A stretch of DNA of 64,000 bases from Actinacidiphila acidipaludis (GCF_019890725.1 NZ_JAINZZ010000006.1:186001-250000); one strand, 5' to 3'. Counted from the stretch's first letter, positions 24,480-33,715 are shown. The notes: a model not told the origin generated them from the sequence alone. Numbers and translations are program-made.

Positions 24480-24772
24480 GGGGACGGAATTCCCTTCGAG
24501 AGGAATGGGCCTACGCCACCCACGGTGGAAAAGCGCGTGTGGTGCCGCAACCGTTCCGTGCGTGCCCGCACGGCCGTCCTTCCGCTCGCCCCGCACCATT
24601 CCGCGGCGGGAACAGGGAACGGATCCGCTCACGTGTCCGAAAGGTGTTTACGCCGTTCGGGTACGCACGCGCGAGGGGAATTCCCCGAACGGGTTAATCC
24701 CGGTCCGGGCCGTCGCCCGCGGAGGTGATATCGGCGGCCCGAGTGCTTCCGCGCGGAATAGGGTCAGGACGT

Positions 24773-25309
24773 ATGACCCAGACGAATGCCCCGTCCCCCT
24801 CGTCCCCCTCCGCCGCCTCCGCCGCCTCCGCCGCGGCACCGCTGCCGAGCCGCCTCGGCACCCTGATGGTGATCCCCTGGGCGGGTGCGCACGAGGAGGA
24901 CGGCGCCGACATGCCGTTCCTGATGGCGTACGCGCTCGGGGACGGGGTCGGCGGGCCCGAGGGCACGCGGCAGGCGGTGCTGGAGGCGGCGCAGGAGATC
25001 GGCCTGCCCGTGGGCGGCGCGATCCTCGATGTGGCACGCACCCAACGCCCCCCGGTCAAGGTGCTGGTGGAGGCCGGCAAGGCGGTGCTGTCCATGCCCT
25101 ACCTGCAGGCCACCTGCCCGGTGCCGGACCAGTGGACGGCGGCCGCCCGGGCCCGCGGCTCGGTCTATGTGATCCTGGCCAGCCGGCCCTGGCCCGCCGC
25201 GGCGCCCGGTGCGGCGCTGGGCGAGGAGGAACTGCGGGCCTTCGCGGGCGACGCGGAGGTGCTGCGTTCGGCGGCGCACGCCCTCGTCCCGATCGGCACC
25301 CTGCGGTAG
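24773..25309 (+). CDS. DUF5949-like hypothetical protein
   Basis: 178 residues. A Ser/Ala-rich leader (about 1-25) precedes a compact domain: GTLMVIPWAGAHEEDGADMP, FLMAYALGDGVGGPEGTRQA, VKVLVEAGKAVLSMPYLQA, ending SAAHALVPIGTLR. I recognise it as a conserved actinomycete protein (DUF5949, from memory) of unknown role. ATG at 24773 has TAGGGT eight bases upstream (24759-24764), which would place the transcript start at or next to the ATG, so a leaderless mRNA is possible. Confidence 0.75.
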   Translation: MTQTNAPSPSSPSAASAASAAAPLPSRLGTLMVIPWAGAHEEDGADMPFLMAYALGDGVGGPEGTRQAVLEAAQEIGLPVGGAILDVARTQRPPVKVLVEAGKAVLSMPYLQATCPVPDQWTAAARARGSVYVILASRPWPAAAPGAALGEEELRAFAGDAEVLRSAAHALVPIGTLR

Positions 25310-25338
25310 CGCGGCCGCCCGTGCCGCGGGCACATGAG

Positions 25339-25365
25339 TGAGGGCGCCCCCGCGGGGGCGCCCTC
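25339..25365. terminator. bidirectional hairpin
   Basis: TGAGGGCGCCCC and GGGGCGCCCTCA form a perfect 12-bp stem around CGC(G), centred between two convergent genes. Confidence 0.85.
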
Positions 25366-25388
25366 AGTCGGTGCGGGGGGGTGCCGGG

Positions 25389-25652
25389 TCAGCTGTTGAC
25401 GAGCTGGTTCCCGGCGCTGACCGCGTCGGATCCGGCCTGCACGGCCTTCTTCACCGCGCCGACCTTCTGCCCGACACCGGTCTGGTCGAGCACGCCCTTG
25501 GTGGCCGTGCCGGCCGAGGTGCCCGCGGCCGAGGCGGTCAGCGCGGTGCTGGTCAGCGTGCCTCCCAGGTCAGCGGCCTGGACGGCGGGTGCGGCGGCGG
25601 CCAGGAGGAAGGAACCGGCCGCGGCGGTGGTGAGGATTCGGCATACATTCAT
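25389..25652 (-). CDS. small secreted protein
   Basis: 87 residues. Signal peptide MNVCRILTTAAAGSFLLAAA is cleaved near VQA (about 26). The mature part is Ala/Thr/Gly-rich with a helical ending VKKAVQAGSDAVSAGNQLVN. It has one Cys, inside the signal, and no lipobox. Family not recognised. It looks like the many small secreted proteins expressed during aerial growth. Start could also be a GTG four codons upstream. Confidence 0.7.
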   Translation of the reverse strand: MNVCRILTTAAAGSFLLAAAAPAVQAADLGGTLTSTALTASAAGTSAGTATKGVLDQTGVGQKVGAVKKAVQAGSDAVSAGNQLVNS

Positions 25653-25860
25653 GATCTGCACAACGCCGTCCCCCCTCGCCAGGGCACGCGATCGCACCCC
25701 ACCCGTCACCGTTCGTCCACCGGCTTCACCCGGACAGGTCGCGTGTCCCTGTAGCGCGGCCGTGACAACCAGCGCACAGGGAACGGAAGTTGGCCAGGCA
25801 CTCTCGTTCCAGAGAAGCAAGCGCTTCGAGACCACGAGCTGTTCCTGGGGGGAACCCGCC

Positions 25861-26940
25861 ATGTCCGCACCGTCGCGCCGCCGTACCTCAGCCGCCATCG
25901 CGCTCACCGCCGGCATCACCGCGGGCGCGGCCCTGCTGCTCACCGCCTGCGGACCGGACGACACCACCGGTGCCGGCCCTGCCTCGCCGAGCGTCACCAC
26001 CAGCGGTGCTGCGGCGGGGGGCGGTTCGGGCAGCGGCTCCGGCAAGAACGGCGACGGCGGCTCCGTTCCGACGGCCGGTAGCGGCGCCAAGCCCGCGTCC
26101 TCCACGGCACCGGTGCTCAACGGCACCGGCCACAACGGCTTGACCGTCAGCGACGGTTCGCGGTACGTGGTGATGAACGGCACCCGCGTCGACTTCGGCA
26201 CCGCGGTGCGCGACCTGGCCTGGTCGCCGGACGGACGCAAGGCCGCGTTCGTCGACGGCGACGGGGACCTGGCGGTCAGCAACCCCGACGGCAGCGGCCG
26301 CGTGATCGTCGCGAAGAACCCCGGCAACGCCAACTGGTCGCACCCCACCTGGCAGGTCCGCGCCACCGACACCCAGAACGGCCTGCCCGGCACGGACAAC
26401 CTGTTCTTCGCGGTCCGTTCGGCGGACGGCGTCTCCCGGCTGTACGGCGTCCCGGCGACCGCGCACCGCGGCACACCCCAACCCCTCGGCCTGAACCGCG
26501 AGTCCGGTGAGGGGATCAAGCCGCTCCCGCAGACCGGCAACGCCTGGCCCAGCGCGGCCGGGAAGTACGGTTCCGCCGTCTACGCCAACTCCGGCACCGG
26601 CGAGGTCTACATCCGCGACGACTACCTGCGTCAGCAGGGCGCCGCGCTGACCTCCGGGTCCGAGCCCGCGATGTCGCCGGGCCAGGACCAGGACGTCGTG
26701 TTCGTCCGCTCGGTCGGCGGCCACGACCACCTGTTCCTGGAGCACTCCACCAACAGCGGCCCGCACGTCAGGGACCTGACCCCGAACGCCACCACCGACT
26801 ACACCGAGCCGGCCTGGTCCCCGGACAGCCGCACGATCGCCGCCCGCACCCCGAACGGCATCGTGACGCTGCCCGCCGACGGCTCGCGGTCGCCGGTCCG
26901 GGTCTCCGGCTACCTGGGCCTGCCCGCCTACCGCGCCTGA
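25861..26940 (+). CDS. lipoprotein with TolB/PD40-type beta-propeller repeats
   Basis: 359 residues. Lipobox LLTAC with Cys30 marks a lipoprotein; a Gly/Ser-rich spacer (about 35-75) separates it from the wall. The domain contains WD40/PD40-like repeats (RDLAWSPDGRKAAFVDGDGD and PAWSPDSRTIAARTPNG) as in TolB C-terminal propellers. The ATG at 25861 follows CTGGGGGGAACC. Role is probably extracytoplasmic binding; no partner gene identifies a ligand. It ends 32 bases from the convergent Cys-rich gene. Confidence 0.85.
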   Translation: MSAPSRRRTSAAIALTAGITAGAALLLTACGPDDTTGAGPASPSVTTSGAAAGGGSGSGSGKNGDGGSVPTAGSGAKPASSTAPVLNGTGHNGLTVSDGSRYVVMNGTRVDFGTAVRDLAWSPDGRKAAFVDGDGDLAVSNPDGSGRVIVAKNPGNANWSHPTWQVRATDTQNGLPGTDNLFFAVRSADGVSRLYGVPATAHRGTPQPLGLNRESGEGIKPLPQTGNAWPSAAGKYGSAVYANSGTGEVYIRDDYLRQQGAALTSGSEPAMSPGQDQDVVFVRSVGGHDHLFLEHSTNSGPHVRDLTPNATTDYTEPAWSPDSRTIAARTPNGIVTLPADGSRSPVRVSGYLGLPAYRA

Positions 26941-26972
26941 CGGCCGGTCCCGGCGTCCGCCCGGTCTCCCGG

Positions 26973-27557
26973 CTACCGCCCGGTACGCGCGAGTTCGGCC
27001 CGCAACTCCTCCAGGTGCGCGTCCGCGGTGTCGTGCGGCAGGAACTCGACGACGTCGACGAACCGGAACAGCACCTGGGTGGGCGTGATCCCGAACTCGT
27101 AGTCCGCGAAGCCGACCACCGCGCCCATCGCGCCGCGCACCGCACCCCGGACGACATGCTCGGTCATGGCGTCCGGGGTGCGCGCGTCCAGTCCGCGCCG
27201 GGCGTTGGGCCGGGCCAGGTACGGGCACACCATCGAGGCGTAGAGCATGCAGGCCCGGTGGCCGGGGCCCTCCAGCGTCGGCGCGAGGTTGCGGTACGGC
27301 CGCCCGGCCGCCAGCGCCTCGCCGATCGCCGCGCTCTCCGCGGCGCCCACCACCCGCCACACCGGGCCGCGCGGCATGAGCACGTCGCAGACCGAACACA
27401 GCCGCTGCCGGGCGCAGTCGGCGCTGCGCCCGTAGTCGGTCAGGGCGAACTGCGGCTGCTCGCCCTCCCACGGAGTGATCGCCGGCACGGGGTAGCCGCG
27501 CGCGTCACGCGGCCGGGCGCCGACGGCCGGCGGCATGGGGACGGAGTCGAAGCGCAC
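26973..27557 (-). CDS. hypothetical Cys-rich protein
   Basis: 194 residues from a GTG. Two cysteine clusters, CARQRLCSVCDVLMPRG (about 48-64) and ACMLYASMVCPYLARP (about 102-117), could bind a metal. The C-terminal half has GFADYEFGITPTQVLFRFV. There is no signal peptide or membrane segment. The cluster order resembles zinc-ribbon-containing phage or Streptomyces hypothetical proteins but I do not recognise a named family. It is on its own between a convergent lipoprotein gene and a DUF1992 gene. Confidence 0.7.
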   Translation of the reverse strand: MRFDSVPMPPAVGARPRDARGYPVPAITPWEGEQPQFALTDYGRSADCARQRLCSVCDVLMPRGPVWRVVGAAESAAIGEALAAGRPYRNLAPTLEGPGHRACMLYASMVCPYLARPNARRGLDARTPDAMTEHVVRGAVRGAMGAVVGFADYEFGITPTQVLFRFVDVVEFLPHDTADAHLEELRAELARTGR

Positions 27558-27586
27558 CGCCCATGCCTATCAGGAGCGGCGCGCGC

Positions 27587-27994
27587 TCAGGAAGAACTCC
27601 CCCGCCGTTCCCGCCAGTCGGCGACCGCCCGCTCGACGTCGTAGGGCACGAGGTTCAGCGGCGGTCCCTCGGGCGGGGTGCGGACGGCCGCGGCGATCTT
27701 GACGTTGATCGCCTCCAGGATGCGCCGCACCTCGACCTCCGAACGCGCCTCCGCCGCCGCGGCCAGCGCGTCCTCGGCCTCCTTGCGGAGCACCAGGCTC
27801 GCCGGGAGGAAGGACAGGCCCTCCTGCCGCATCTTGTTCCTGATCCACCACATCTCGTCGTAGGGGGTGTTCAGGGACGGCAGCGGCTTGCCGGCGCCCG
27901 GCAGGTCGGCGAACGCGCCGCGCTCCTCCGCCTCGCGGATCTGCTTGTCCGCCCACGTCTCGAAGGACACTCCGGGCGGTTTGCGTTCGGTCAT
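27587..27994 (-). CDS. DUF1992 (DnaJ subfamily C member 28-type) protein
   Basis: 135 residues, almost entirely the DUF1992 domain: WADKQIREAEERGAFADLPG, AGKPLPSL and MWWIRNKMRQEGLSFLPAS, followed by a helix RKEAEDALAAAAEARSE and NVKIAAAVRTPPEGPPLNLV. The family is widespread and of unknown role. ATG at 27994 has GAGGAGTGCGACATG context (good ribosome site). Monocistronic. Confidence 0.92.
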   Translation of the reverse strand: MTERKPPGVSFETWADKQIREAEERGAFADLPGAGKPLPSLNTPYDEMWWIRNKMRQEGLSFLPASLVLRKEAEDALAAAAEARSEVEVRRILEAINVKIAAAVRTPPEGPPLNLVPYDVERAVADWRERRGSSS

Positions 27995-28127
27995 GTCGCA
28001 CTCCTCGGGCTGGTGAGCGGGCGCGGGCCGTGCGCCTTCGAGCGTACGTCAGCGGCGCGCGGCCCCCTTCCCGGCCGGTCCTGCCCGTCCGGGCGGCACG
28101 GGCGGCGCGGCCGGCGCCGTCCAGAGC

Positions 28128-29825
28128 TCAGGGGTGGGGCTGCGCGCGGGCCACCAGCAGCGCCACGTCGTCCTCCGCCGCGGTCGGGGTGAGCAGATGC
28201 ACCAGCCGCCCGAGCAGCGCCTCCAGCGGGCCCGTGTTCGGCAGCCGCAGGGCCGCCAGCCGTTCGAGCGAGGTGTCGATGTCCTCGGTGCGCCGCTCGA
28301 CCAGGCCGTCGGTGTACAGCAGCAACGTGTGCCCCGGCGGCCACGGCACGTAGACCGTCTCGTACGCGCCGCACAGGTCCGCGCCCAACGGCGGCCCCGG
28401 CGGGACCGGCAGCAGGTCGACACGTCCGTCCGTGCCGATCACCGCGGGCGGCAGATGACCGGCGTTGGCGAACCAGGCGCAGCCGCGCACCGGGTCGGCC
28501 AGCCCGATCAGGCAGGTGCCGGGCCGCTCGGTCCCGGCCGCGGTGAGCAGCACGTCCAGGCGGCGCAGGATCCGGTCGGGGGTGCCCTCGCCGGGCACGC
28601 CGCCGTGTTCCCCGGCCACCACCCGCAGCATCGACCGGTACTGGCTCATCTCCACGGCCGCCTCCACGCCGTGCCCCATCACGTCGCCCATGGCCAGCAG
28701 CGTCAGCCCGCCGGGCAGCGCGAGGGTGTCGAACCAGTCGCCGCCGACCAGGTCGGTCGCGCCCGCGGGCAGATAGTGCGTGGCCACGTCGACACGCGGG
28801 TGCGGGGTGCCGGGCGCGGCCAGCAGGGCCCGCTGCAGCTCGACCGCGATGCCGTGCTCCCGGCTGTAGCGGCGGGCGTTGTCCAGGCTGATGGCCGCGC
28901 GGTCGGCCAGCGCGCGGGCCACCGAGGCGTCGTCGTCGGTGAACTCCCCCGACGCGCCCGCCCTGACCAGCGAGACCGTGCCGATCTGGCCGCCGCGGGC
29001 GGACAGCGGCACCACCATCGTCGAATGGAACCCCGCCGCCCGGTACGCGGCCAGCCGCTCGGGGTTGGGCGCGGACCGGCTCAGGCTCGCGTCGGAGCCG
29101 TGGTTGGACACCACCGGGCGCCCGGTCTCCAGGCAGCGGGGGATCGCCGCCGTGCGCTGGTAGTCGACGTACTCGCCGGGGCCGCCGAACTGCAGGACCT
29201 GCTCCCACAGCGCCGGGCGCGCGGCCATCGCGGCACGGCGCAGCCGCAGCATCCCGGCCGGCGCCGGACGGTGGCCGTCGCCGCTCAGCGACAGCACCTC
29301 CACGGTCGCGACGTCCGCGATCACCTCCACCAGCAGGTCGCACAGCTCCTGGCAGGTCTGCTCCATCTCCAGCGTCGAACCGATCCGCACGGCCGCCGCG
29401 TCCAGGAGCAGCAGCCGTTCCCGGGCCCGCTCCAGCTCCCGCTGGCCGGCACGGTCCTCGGTCACCTCCAGCACGATCCCGCCCAGGCCCCGCACCCGCC
29501 CGTCGCCGTCCGCCAGCCGGCTGTAGCTGCCGTGCCAGTAGCGCCGGGCGTGCGGCGACTCCGCGCGGGTCTGCCCGCTGGAGACCACCTCCCGGCAGCG
29601 GCCGTCGGCGAGCACCTGGCGCAGCACGTCCTCGCGGGCGTCCACGGCGGGCACGACCTCCGCGATGGTCCGGCCGATGTGCTCGGCCGGGGCGACGCCG
29701 TTCATCGCCGCCAGGGCCGGGTTGACGTACAGGTAGCGCAGCTCGGTGTCGAGCACGGCGACACCGGCCTGCGTACCGTCGAGCAGGGCACGCCACAGCC
29801 AGTCGCCCGGCGGTAGGTCGTGCAT
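28128..29825 (-). CDS. PAS-GAF-PP2C serine phosphatase (SpoIIE/RsbU type)
   Basis: 565 residues from ATG 29825, chosen for AGGAGGGCG directly upstream; the frame extends 21 codons further. Order: PAS (about 10-125, with DTELRYLYVNPALAAMNGV), coiled linker, GAF (about 150-320), PP2C/SpoIIE phosphatase (about 350-560) with GGDWFDTLALPGG, AMGDVMGHGVEAA and TDGLVERR plus the final AEDDVALLVA metal-site Asp. Such enzymes dephosphorylate anti-anti-sigma factors and so activate SigB-like sigma factors; two SigB-family genes lie about 8 kb away. No HATPase domain. The PAS and GAF domains should sense a small molecule. Confidence 0.93.
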   Translation of the reverse strand: MHDLPPGDWLWRALLDGTQAGVAVLDTELRYLYVNPALAAMNGVAPAEHIGRTIAEVVPAVDAREDVLRQVLADGRCREVVSSGQTRAESPHARRYWHGSYSRLADGDGRVRGLGGIVLEVTEDRAGQRELERARERLLLLDAAAVRIGSTLEMEQTCQELCDLLVEVIADVATVEVLSLSGDGHRPAPAGMLRLRRAAMAARPALWEQVLQFGGPGEYVDYQRTAAIPRCLETGRPVVSNHGSDASLSRSAPNPERLAAYRAAGFHSTMVVPLSARGGQIGTVSLVRAGASGEFTDDDASVARALADRAAISLDNARRYSREHGIAVELQRALLAAPGTPHPRVDVATHYLPAGATDLVGGDWFDTLALPGGLTLLAMGDVMGHGVEAAVEMSQYRSMLRVVAGEHGGVPGEGTPDRILRRLDVLLTAAGTERPGTCLIGLADPVRGCAWFANAGHLPPAVIGTDGRVDLLPVPPGPPLGADLCGAYETVYVPWPPGHTLLLYTDGLVERRTEDIDTSLERLAALRLPNTGPLEALLGRLVHLLTPTAAEDDVALLVARAQPHP

Positions 29826-29966
29826 CGCCCTGCCCTCCTGTGCTCGGCGCGGCCCCGGTCCGGCCGTGGCCGCGCTCCCGGGTTCCACCCTGCCCGCCGG
29901 ACGGCGGATCGGCGATTCAGGGGATGCCGCGCGAAGGGGTTCCGCCCGGGCCGCGCTCTTCCGGTC

Positions 29967-30440
29967 TCAGGGAGCTTCCGGGTCCTCCAGCACCTGGCTG
30001 ATCCGGTCGCGCAGCGGCGTCCGCTCCAGCGCGGCCAGTGCCTCGTCGACCAGGCGGCTCAGCGGGTACGCCAGTTCGGCCTCGAACGCCCGGACCGCGG
30101 TGAGGGTGGCCGCCCACTCCCGCTCCAGCGCGGGCAGCAGTGCCTCGGCCTTCGCGGTCAGGCGCACGATACGGCGGCGGGCGTCGGCGCCGGCCTCCGT
30201 CACCACCAGGTCCTGGCGGACCATCTGGGCGACGGTCTGGCTCGCGGCGGAGTGCGTGACGCCGAGGGTGTCGGCGAGTTCGCGGATCGAGGCGGGGCCG
30301 CCCGCCGCGAGGGCACGCACGACAGGGGTGAAGCGGGGGCGGAAGCCGTCCGCCAGGCCGAGCCGGCGCTGGGTCGCGGCGACGTCGCCGTCCAGCGTTT
30401 CCAGGAGGTGGCGCAGCCGGGTTCCCAGCAGTTCGCTCAT
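29967..30440 (-). CDS. MarR family transcriptional regulator
   Basis: 157 residues. Winged helix: PASIRELADTLGVTHSAASQTVAQMVRQDLV (recognition helix SAASQTVAQMV) followed by the wing EAGADARRRIVRLTAKAEALL. N- and C-terminal helices form the dimer. ATG 30440 is directly preceded by GGAAAATCGGGGG. There is no divergent target gene: upstream is a repeat half-copy. Targets unknown. Confidence 0.9.
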   Translation of the reverse strand: MSELLGTRLRHLLETLDGDVAATQRRLGLADGFRPRFTPVVRALAAGGPASIRELADTLGVTHSAASQTVAQMVRQDLVVTEAGADARRRIVRLTAKAEALLPALEREWAATLTAVRAFEAELAYPLSRLVDEALAALERTPLRDRISQVLEDPEAP

Positions 30441-30905
30441 CCCCCGATTTTCCCCCGGCTCCTCCCTCTCCCTCTGCCCGAGGCCGGATCCCGGCTCCCG
30501 GCCTGCCCCGCTGGTGCGCCTTCCCGGCCTCCGCCGGTGGTGGGTTGCTCCCGCAGGGGGCACCTCCCGGACGAAGTCTGTGGGACCTCGCGCCCCTGTT
30601 GTCGCTTGCCGTTCGTCCGCACGTTGGGGGCAGTCCGGAAGCGTCTCCTCGGACTTGTGCGTGACCGTTCTCCCGAACGAACCGGGCGGGTGTGTGCACA
30701 AGTCCTTGCGGGGAGCGCTTCCTCCCCACCCCCTGGCAGTGACGAGTGCCGCAGGGGCAGGACCCCGGGTACCGCAGCACACAACATCACCGGCAGCCCG
30801 GGCCGGCCCCTCGGGTCGAGGAGGGGGAGGGAGCCAGGGGTAGGCCAGAGGGACGATTGAGCGCCCCTGCTGCGCCCGGCCAACCACTCCCGGTAGGCTT
30901 TCCGT
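30441..30905. other. intergenic region dominated by a repeat half-copy
   Basis: It holds the copy-B half repeat (30538-30750), a GC-rich stretch and, at 30894-30899, TAGGCT six bases before the GTG of the next gene. A second inverted part of the repeat is missing, so no long hairpin can form here. Confidence 0.7.
30538..30750. repeat. half copy of the long inverted repeat (copy B)
   Basis: It matches the left half of copy A from GGGGGCACCTCCCGGACGAA through the inner arm GCGGGGAGCGCTTCCTCCCC. The right half of the element is absent; beyond 30750 only scattered similarity remains. Confidence 0.88.
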
Positions 30906-31202
30906 GTGATCTTCAAGCGCATCGGTAACGGGCGGCCGTACCCGGACCACGGCCGGGTCAGCACGCGCGAGTGGGCGGACGTCGCCCCCCGTCCTGTGCG
31001 GCTCGACCAGTTGGTGACCACCAAGGGCGAGCTCGACCTGGAGACACTTCTGGCCGAGGATTCCACGTTCTACGGGGACCTCTTCGCCCATGTCGTGAAA
31101 TGGCAGGGCGACCTCTATCTGGAGGACGGCCTGCACCGGGCGGTACGCGCGGCACTCCAGCAGCGTCAAGTGCTGCACGCCCGGGTCCTGGAGATGGACT
31201 GA
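30906..31202 (+). CDS. conserved small protein (annotated elsewhere as VapB-family-like)
   Basis: 98 residues starting at GTG 30906: MIFKRIGNGRPYPDHGR, then a helical middle (RPVRLDQLVTTKGELDLETL) and FYGDLFAHVVKWQGDLYLED. It is highly conserved in Streptomyces between this locus and upp. I recall database labels as type II toxin-antitoxin VapB-family antitoxin, but no toxin gene lies beside it here, so that role is doubtful. TAGGCT six bases before the GTG suggests a leaderless mRNA. LytR_C gene follows after 21 bases, probably the same transcript. Confidence 0.8.
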   Translation: MIFKRIGNGRPYPDHGRVSTREWADVAPRPVRLDQLVTTKGELDLETLLAEDSTFYGDLFAHVVKWQGDLYLEDGLHRAVRAALQQRQVLHARVLEMD

Positions 31203-31223
31203 CAATCCGCTTACGCTGCGCTC

Positions 31224-31898
31224 ATGAGCATGCTGACCCCCTCCGGGATGGGCGGGAAATACCGGATCACGGGTAACGCCTACCCGCGGATGCGCCGGCC
31301 GCGCCGCCGTGGCCGCATCGTCGCGGCCGTCGTCGCCTCCGTGGTCGTCCTGGGCCTGTTCGGCTGGGGAGCGGTGCAGCTCTTCCACGTCTTCAACGGC
31401 GGCGACGGCGACACCAAGGCCAACGCGGGCCCGCAGAACGCGCCGACCTGCAAGCCCGCGCCGACGCCCACGCACACCGCGAAGCTCGCGCCGCTGCCGC
31501 AGCCGGCCGGTGTGACGGTGAACGTCTTCAACGCCACCACCCGTGGCGGCCTGGCCAAGTCCACCGCCGACGAGCTGGCCAAACGCGGCTTCAAGGTCGC
31601 CAAGTTCGGCAACGCGCCGATCACCTACGACAAGAAGGTCACCCAGTCCGCGATGGTCGTCGCCGGTCCGGCGGGCGAGGCGGCGGCCCGGGAGGCGGGC
31701 ACCCAGGTGGGCGGAGCCACTGTCAAGATCGACCCGGCCCGCAAGGACAACACCGTCGATCTGATGATCGGCAACGGGTTCAGCGCGCTGGCGACGCCCG
31801 CGGACGCGGCCAAGGCGCGGGTCGTCGCGGCGAACCCGCCGCCGCCGAAGCCGGTCTGCACGGTGCCGACCACGCCGGCGACCAAGCCGAAGGGCTGA
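31224..31898 (+). CDS. LytR C-terminal domain protein, membrane-anchored
   Basis: 224 residues. A basic cytoplasmic start (RRPRRRGR) precedes one membrane helix (about 32-53), then the LytR_C domain (about 95-190: VTVNVFNATTRGGLAKSTAD, ELAKRGFKVAKFGNAP, VDLMIGNGFSAL) and a Pro-rich tail. The domain is known from LytR-CpsA-Psr wall-polymer ligases and stand-alone cell-envelope proteins; the catalytic LCP domain is missing. It should sit on the outer side of the membrane. It shares a strong terminator with convergent upp. Confidence 0.9.
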   Translation: MSMLTPSGMGGKYRITGNAYPRMRRPRRRGRIVAAVVASVVVLGLFGWGAVQLFHVFNGGDGDTKANAGPQNAPTCKPAPTPTHTAKLAPLPQPAGVTVNVFNATTRGGLAKSTADELAKRGFKVAKFGNAPITYDKKVTQSAMVVAGPAGEAAAREAGTQVGGATVKIDPARKDNTVDLMIGNGFSALATPADAAKARVVAANPPPPKPVCTVPTTPATKPKG

Positions 31899-31912
31899 CA
31901 GCCGGAAGAATG

Positions 31913-31954
31913 AAAAAATGCACGGGCCGCCGAGGCGGTCCGTGCATTTTTTTT
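31913..31954. terminator. bidirectional intrinsic terminator between LytR_C gene and upp
   Basis: A-run, ATGCACGG, inner stem GCCGCC/GGCGGT, CCGTGCAT and an eight-T run: an intrinsic terminator in both directions, rare for its U-tract in this genome. Confidence 0.95.
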
Positions 31955-31972
31955 GGCTCTGCGCGACCGGGG

Positions 31973-32608
31973 TCAGCCCGCCATGCCGTAGAGGCGGTCA
32001 CCCGCGTCGCCGAGGCCGGGGACGATGAAGCCGTGCTCGTTGAGCCGCTCGTCGACGGCCGCCGTGACCACGGTGACCGGCTTCCCGGCCAGCGCGCGCT
32101 CCATGACCTCGACGCCCTCCGGCGCGGCCAGCAGGCACAGCGCCGTGACGTCGTCGGCGCCGCGCTCGATCAGCAGCTGGATCGCCGCGACGAGGGTGCC
32201 GCCGGTCGCCAGCATCGGGTCGACCACGTAGACCTGACGGCCGGACAGGTCGTCGGGCATACGCGTCGCGTACGTCTTGGCCTCCAGCGTCTCCTCGTCG
32301 CGGACCATGCCCAGGAAGCCCACCTCGGCGGTCGGCAGCAGCCGCACCATGCCGTCGAGCATGCCCAGCCCGGCGCGCAGGATCGGCACGACCAGCGGCC
32401 GCGGGTGGGACAGCCGGACACCGGTGGTCGCGGCGACCGGGGTCTTGATGTCGACCTGCTCGGTCCTGACGTCCCGGGTGGCCTCGTAGGCGAGCAGGGT
32501 GACCAGTTCGTCGGCCAGCCGGCGGAACGTGGGCGAGTCGGTGCGCTCGTCGCGCAGGGTGGTGAGCTTGTGCGCGACCAGGGGGTGGTCGACAACGTGG
32601 AGACGCAT
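31973..32608 (-). CDS. upp: uracil phosphoribosyltransferase
   Basis: 211 residues: [20 protein letters not shown] at the N-terminus, [15 protein letters not shown], and the PRPP-binding loop [16 protein letters not shown], with the uracil-binding end [17 protein letters not shown]. It converts uracil and PRPP to UMP for pyrimidine salvage. ATG at 32608 was chosen; a GTG two codons earlier (32614) is also possible. Confidence 0.97.
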   Translation of the reverse strand: MRLHVVDHPLVAHKLTTLRDERTDSPTFRRLADELVTLLAYEATRDVRTEQVDIKTPVAATTGVRLSHPRPLVVPILRAGLGMLDGMVRLLPTAEVGFLGMVRDEETLEAKTYATRMPDDLSGRQVYVVDPMLATGGTLVAAIQLLIERGADDVTALCLLAAPEGVEVMERALAGKPVTVVTAAVDERLNEHGFIVPGLGDAGDRLYGMAG

Positions 32609-32766
32609 GGACACGACTGTAACGGCAGCCCGCGCCGGCGTCGTCTCCGCACCGTGCCCCGCACCTTCTGCGGCCCCGCTGGGGTAAACCGCCCGTTGGA
32701 GGGAAACCGGTCAGGTACGCCCGGTGCACCACCCGGGTGAACCGACCTCGGGACGGTGATCCCCCC

Positions 32767-32943
32767 ATGCCGGACGCTACCGACCGGAACGCCGAGGACC
32801 GCGACCAGGAGCGCCGCCGCAAGCGCGCGGTGTTCCTGCGGGAGATGGACGAGGCCAAGGCCCTGCGGGAGCGCGTCCAGCCGCGGCGCGCCCGGGCGAA
32901 CCGGATGCGTCAGCAGATGCGGATGCGCACCTTCCGGTGGTGA
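32767..32943 (+). CDS. small basic protein
   Basis: 58 residues from ATG 32767: acidic start MPDATDRNAEDRDQE and then Arg/Lys-rich helix (RRRKRAVFLREMDEAKAL, QPRRARANRMRQQMRMRTF). It might bind nucleic acid or ribosomes. It is conserved in length in Streptomyces as far as I recall; no family name. The start lacks a strong ribosome site; an upstream ATG at 32737 is in frame. Confidence 0.55.
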   Translation: MPDATDRNAEDRDQERRRKRAVFLREMDEAKALRERVQPRRARANRMRQQMRMRTFRW

Positions 32944-33175
32944 TCGGAGCCCGGGTGACAGCCCGGCAAGATCATCGGTTTACCCGGAAGTGACGAAGAC
33001 CTGGCACGTCGGAGTGCCGAAGACCTCTCGCATCGCCGTTCTTTCTGCCACGATGCCGATGGGTGGGACCAACATGTGGGTGTCACGGCCTCGCGCAGTG
33101 CGGGCGGTGCGGCCCTCATGAGCGACAAGCGGCCCCGCCCGGTCCGGACGGCCTGAGACCAGTGGGAGAGTCACG

Positions 33176-33715
33176 GTGTACTTCGCCGCACTGCTCGCGC
33201 GCACCGAGGACGGTTGGCAAGCGAGCGAACCCGATCTCGACGATGTGGAAACCCTCGCCGACTTGTGCGACCTGGCCCGTGCGGCCGGTGAGGAGGATGA
33301 AACGGTCCTGGTCTTCATCGAGCAGGAGGACGCCTGGTTCGGCGTCGTCCGCGTCGACGGTGAAGAGGACCCCAGGATCTACGTGTCCGACGCGGCGGCG
33401 GCCGCCCGAAGCTCGTACGGGGAGATCCTGCTCACCGACGAGGTGCTGGGCCGCGACCCGGAGGACCTCGACGACCTGGTCGACCTCGACGGCACCGAGG
33501 ACGGCGAGGACGACGACGACGAGGACGCCGTGGCCGGTCCCTCCGAGGACCACGTCCCGGTCGGCCCGCTCGGCGAGACCGACGTGCTGGCCGACCTCGG
33601 CATGAGCACCAAGGAGCTGCTGGCGCTCAGCGGCGACGGCGCGCTCACCGGGGAGGCGCTGGGCGAGATCGCCGACGCGCTGGGCTGCGCCGACGTCCTG
33701 GAGGCGGTCCGCTGA
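33176..33715 (+). CDS. tRNA adenosine deaminase-associated protein
   Basis: 179 residues from GTG 33176 with GGGAGAGTC upstream. N-terminal domain MYFAALLARTEDGWQASEPD and LVFIEQEDAWFGVVRVDG; a highly acidic centre (about 98-125, Asp/Glu run) and a C-terminal helix motif STKELLALSGDGALTGEALG. Annotated in streptomycetes as associated with TadA because of its fixed position before it. The stop overlaps a CTG that may be the tadA start. Biochemical role unproven. Confidence 0.9.
   Translation: MYFAALLARTEDGWQASEPDLDDVETLADLCDLARAAGEEDETVLVFIEQEDAWFGVVRVDGEEDPRIYVSDAAAAARSSYGEILLTDEVLGRDPEDLDDLVDLDGTEDGEDDDDEDAVAGPSEDHVPVGPLGETDVLADLGMSTKELLALSGDGALTGEALGEIADALGCADVLEAVR

Noticed and set aside
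30906..31202. Toxin-antitoxin system
   Set aside because: The 98-residue protein is sometimes labelled VapB-like, but no PIN-domain or other toxin gene is adjacent.
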